The position numbers and the translations under genes are program-made. A stretch of 6,980 bases of DNA, from assembly GCA_030152425.1 (NCBI GenBank), contig JASLJP010000280.1, positions 1-6,980 on the forward strand. The letters are read 5' to 3'. Every line of letters starts with the position of its first letter. Positions within the stretch are counted from its first letter, which is position 1. Below are positions 6,427-6,980 of the stretch, one piece after another. Source of the DNA: Aquirhabdus sp. (lineage in GTDB: Bacteria > Pseudomonadota > Gammaproteobacteria > Pseudomonadales > Moraxellaceae). The notes below the pieces were generated by a model, which saw only the letters and a list, made by a program, of their open reading frames with translations, was not told the origin of the DNA and made no database searches.

Positions 6427-6471
6427 ACGCTTACCATGCTCTGCAAAAATCAGTATGTGAAAGCCAGTTTA

Positions 6472-6507
6472 GCTTGAAGCTTGCAGGTCACCCCTCAAGC
6501 TTCAAGC
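6472..6507. repeat. Perfect 12-bp inverted repeat in the atpA-atpG spacer
   Basis: Arms GCTTGAAGCTTG (6472-6483) and CAAGCTTCAAGC (6496-6507) are exact inverted complements around a 12-nt loop. The hairpin starts 8 nt after the atpA stop and ends 45 nt before the atpG start, within an 89-nt spacer. On the minus strand, bases right after the stem are mixed, with a short T5 further on, so full termination is unlikely and would cut off essential downstream genes. An mRNA 3'-end or stability role for the atpA segment is more plausible. Confidence 0.8.
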
Positions 6508-6515
6508 ACCACTGA

Positions 6516-6980
6516 TCAATAGGCTTGAGTCGCTTTAAAGGCGGTGATGCCTTTATGCAATGCCGCTTCGATCTCTTTGTCGTAGTTTGCAGTGTCATCA
6601 ATATTGGTCATCAGATCACCATGTTGAGAACGCATGTACGCCAGCAAGTTTGACTCGAAGTCACCGATTTTGTTCACTGGAACATCAGTCAGATAGCCTT
6701 CGTTCGATGCGAAGATCGACACGGCCTGATCTGCCAGAGAGAACGGTGCGTATTGCTTTTGCTTCATCAGCTCGGTAACGCGCTGACCATGCTCAAGCTG
6801 TTTACGAGTCGTTTCATCAAGGTCAGATGCAAACTGAGCAAACGCTGCCAGTTCACGATACTGAGCCAGTGCAGTACGGATACCACCCGACAGTTTCTTG
6901 ATGATCTTGGTCTGTGCAGCACCACCAACGCGCGATACCGAGATACCCGCGTTCACTGCAGGACGGATGCCTGAGTTGAA
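6516..6980 (-). CDS. atpA: F1 ATP synthase alpha subunit (AtpA), C-terminal 154 residues, cut by window edge
   Basis: Alpha forms the non-catalytic nucleotide sites of the alpha3beta3 head and supplies the arginine finger to the beta active site. The reading frame is open at the right edge and begins FNSGIRPAVNAGISVSRVGG; the Arg at fragment position 17 corresponds to the catalytic finger (E. coli alpha Arg376). It continues through LSGGIRTALAQYRELAAF, RKQLEHGQRVTELMKQKQY and the C-terminal helical domain, ending FKATQAY. The family is about 513 residues long, so some 70% including the Walker A motif lies outside the window. A GTG codon at 6956 could be mistaken for a start, but homology clearly continues upstream. 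The gene order alpha-gamma-beta-epsilon is the standard one. Confidence 0.97.
   Translation of the reverse strand, partial: FNSGIRPAVNAGISVSRVGGAAQTKIIKKLSGGIRTALAQYRELAAFAQFASDLDETTRKQLEHGQRVTELMKQKQYAPFSLADQAVSIFASNEGYLTDVPVNKIGDFESNLLAYMRSQHGDLMTNIDDTANYDKEIEAALHKGITAFKATQAY

Noticed and set aside
6516..6956. GTG at 6956 as the start of a short separate gene
   Set aside because: The frame stays open to the window edge, and the residues before it (FNSGIRPA) match ATP synthase alpha, so this is an internal codon of atpA.
1..6980. Mobile element, CRISPR array, tRNA/rRNA gene or defence system
   Set aside because: I saw no transposase or integrase frame, no regularly spaced repeats, no tRNA-like cloverleaf, and no effector genes; every long gene is accounted for by ordinary cellular families.

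Overview
The window looks like chromosomal core sequence from a gammaproteobacterium. The beta, gamma and alpha subunits of F1 ATP synthase read like those of Pseudomonadales. A six-residue insertion in AtpD (KDENGK after FRDE) matches my memory of Acinetobacter AtpD, so I favour a member of the Moraxellaceae or a close relative. That placement is an inference from recalled sequences, not from a search.

Layout, left to right. (1) Positions 1-1147, minus strand: the N-terminal 382 codons of parE (topoisomerase IV subunit B), running off the left edge. It starts at a TTG codon. (2) 1242-1820, minus: a YqiA-type alpha/beta-hydrolase esterase, upstream of parE in the same order as in E. coli. (3) 1821-2151: a 331-bp, partly AT-rich divergent intergenic region with inverted repeats but no convincing promoter pair. 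(4) 2152-3462, plus: a 436-residue PGAP1/lipase-like alpha/beta hydrolase, transcribed alone. (5) 3501-3528: a perfect palindrome with A7/T7 flanks, which should terminate transcription from both sides. (6) 3549-6980, minus: the distal part of the atp operon in the order atpA (C-terminal 154 residues only), atpG, atpD, atpC.

The atp genes encode alpha, gamma, beta and epsilon of the F1 sector, which makes ATP on the cytoplasmic face of the inner membrane. Their promoter lies beyond the right edge. The spacers on both sides of atpG are long for an atp operon (89 and 160 nt) and each contains a hairpin, while atpD-atpC is tight (15 nt). ParE and YqiA form a second conserved block. The solitary hydrolase sits between the two blocks, divergent from one and convergent with the other.

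I found no RNA genes, CRISPR array, insertion sequence, phage gene or defence system, and nothing resembling a wholly new system. The points worth a second look are the parE start, the hairpins flanking atpG, the AtpD insertion with its DNA-level tandem repeat, and the function of the solitary hydrolase.
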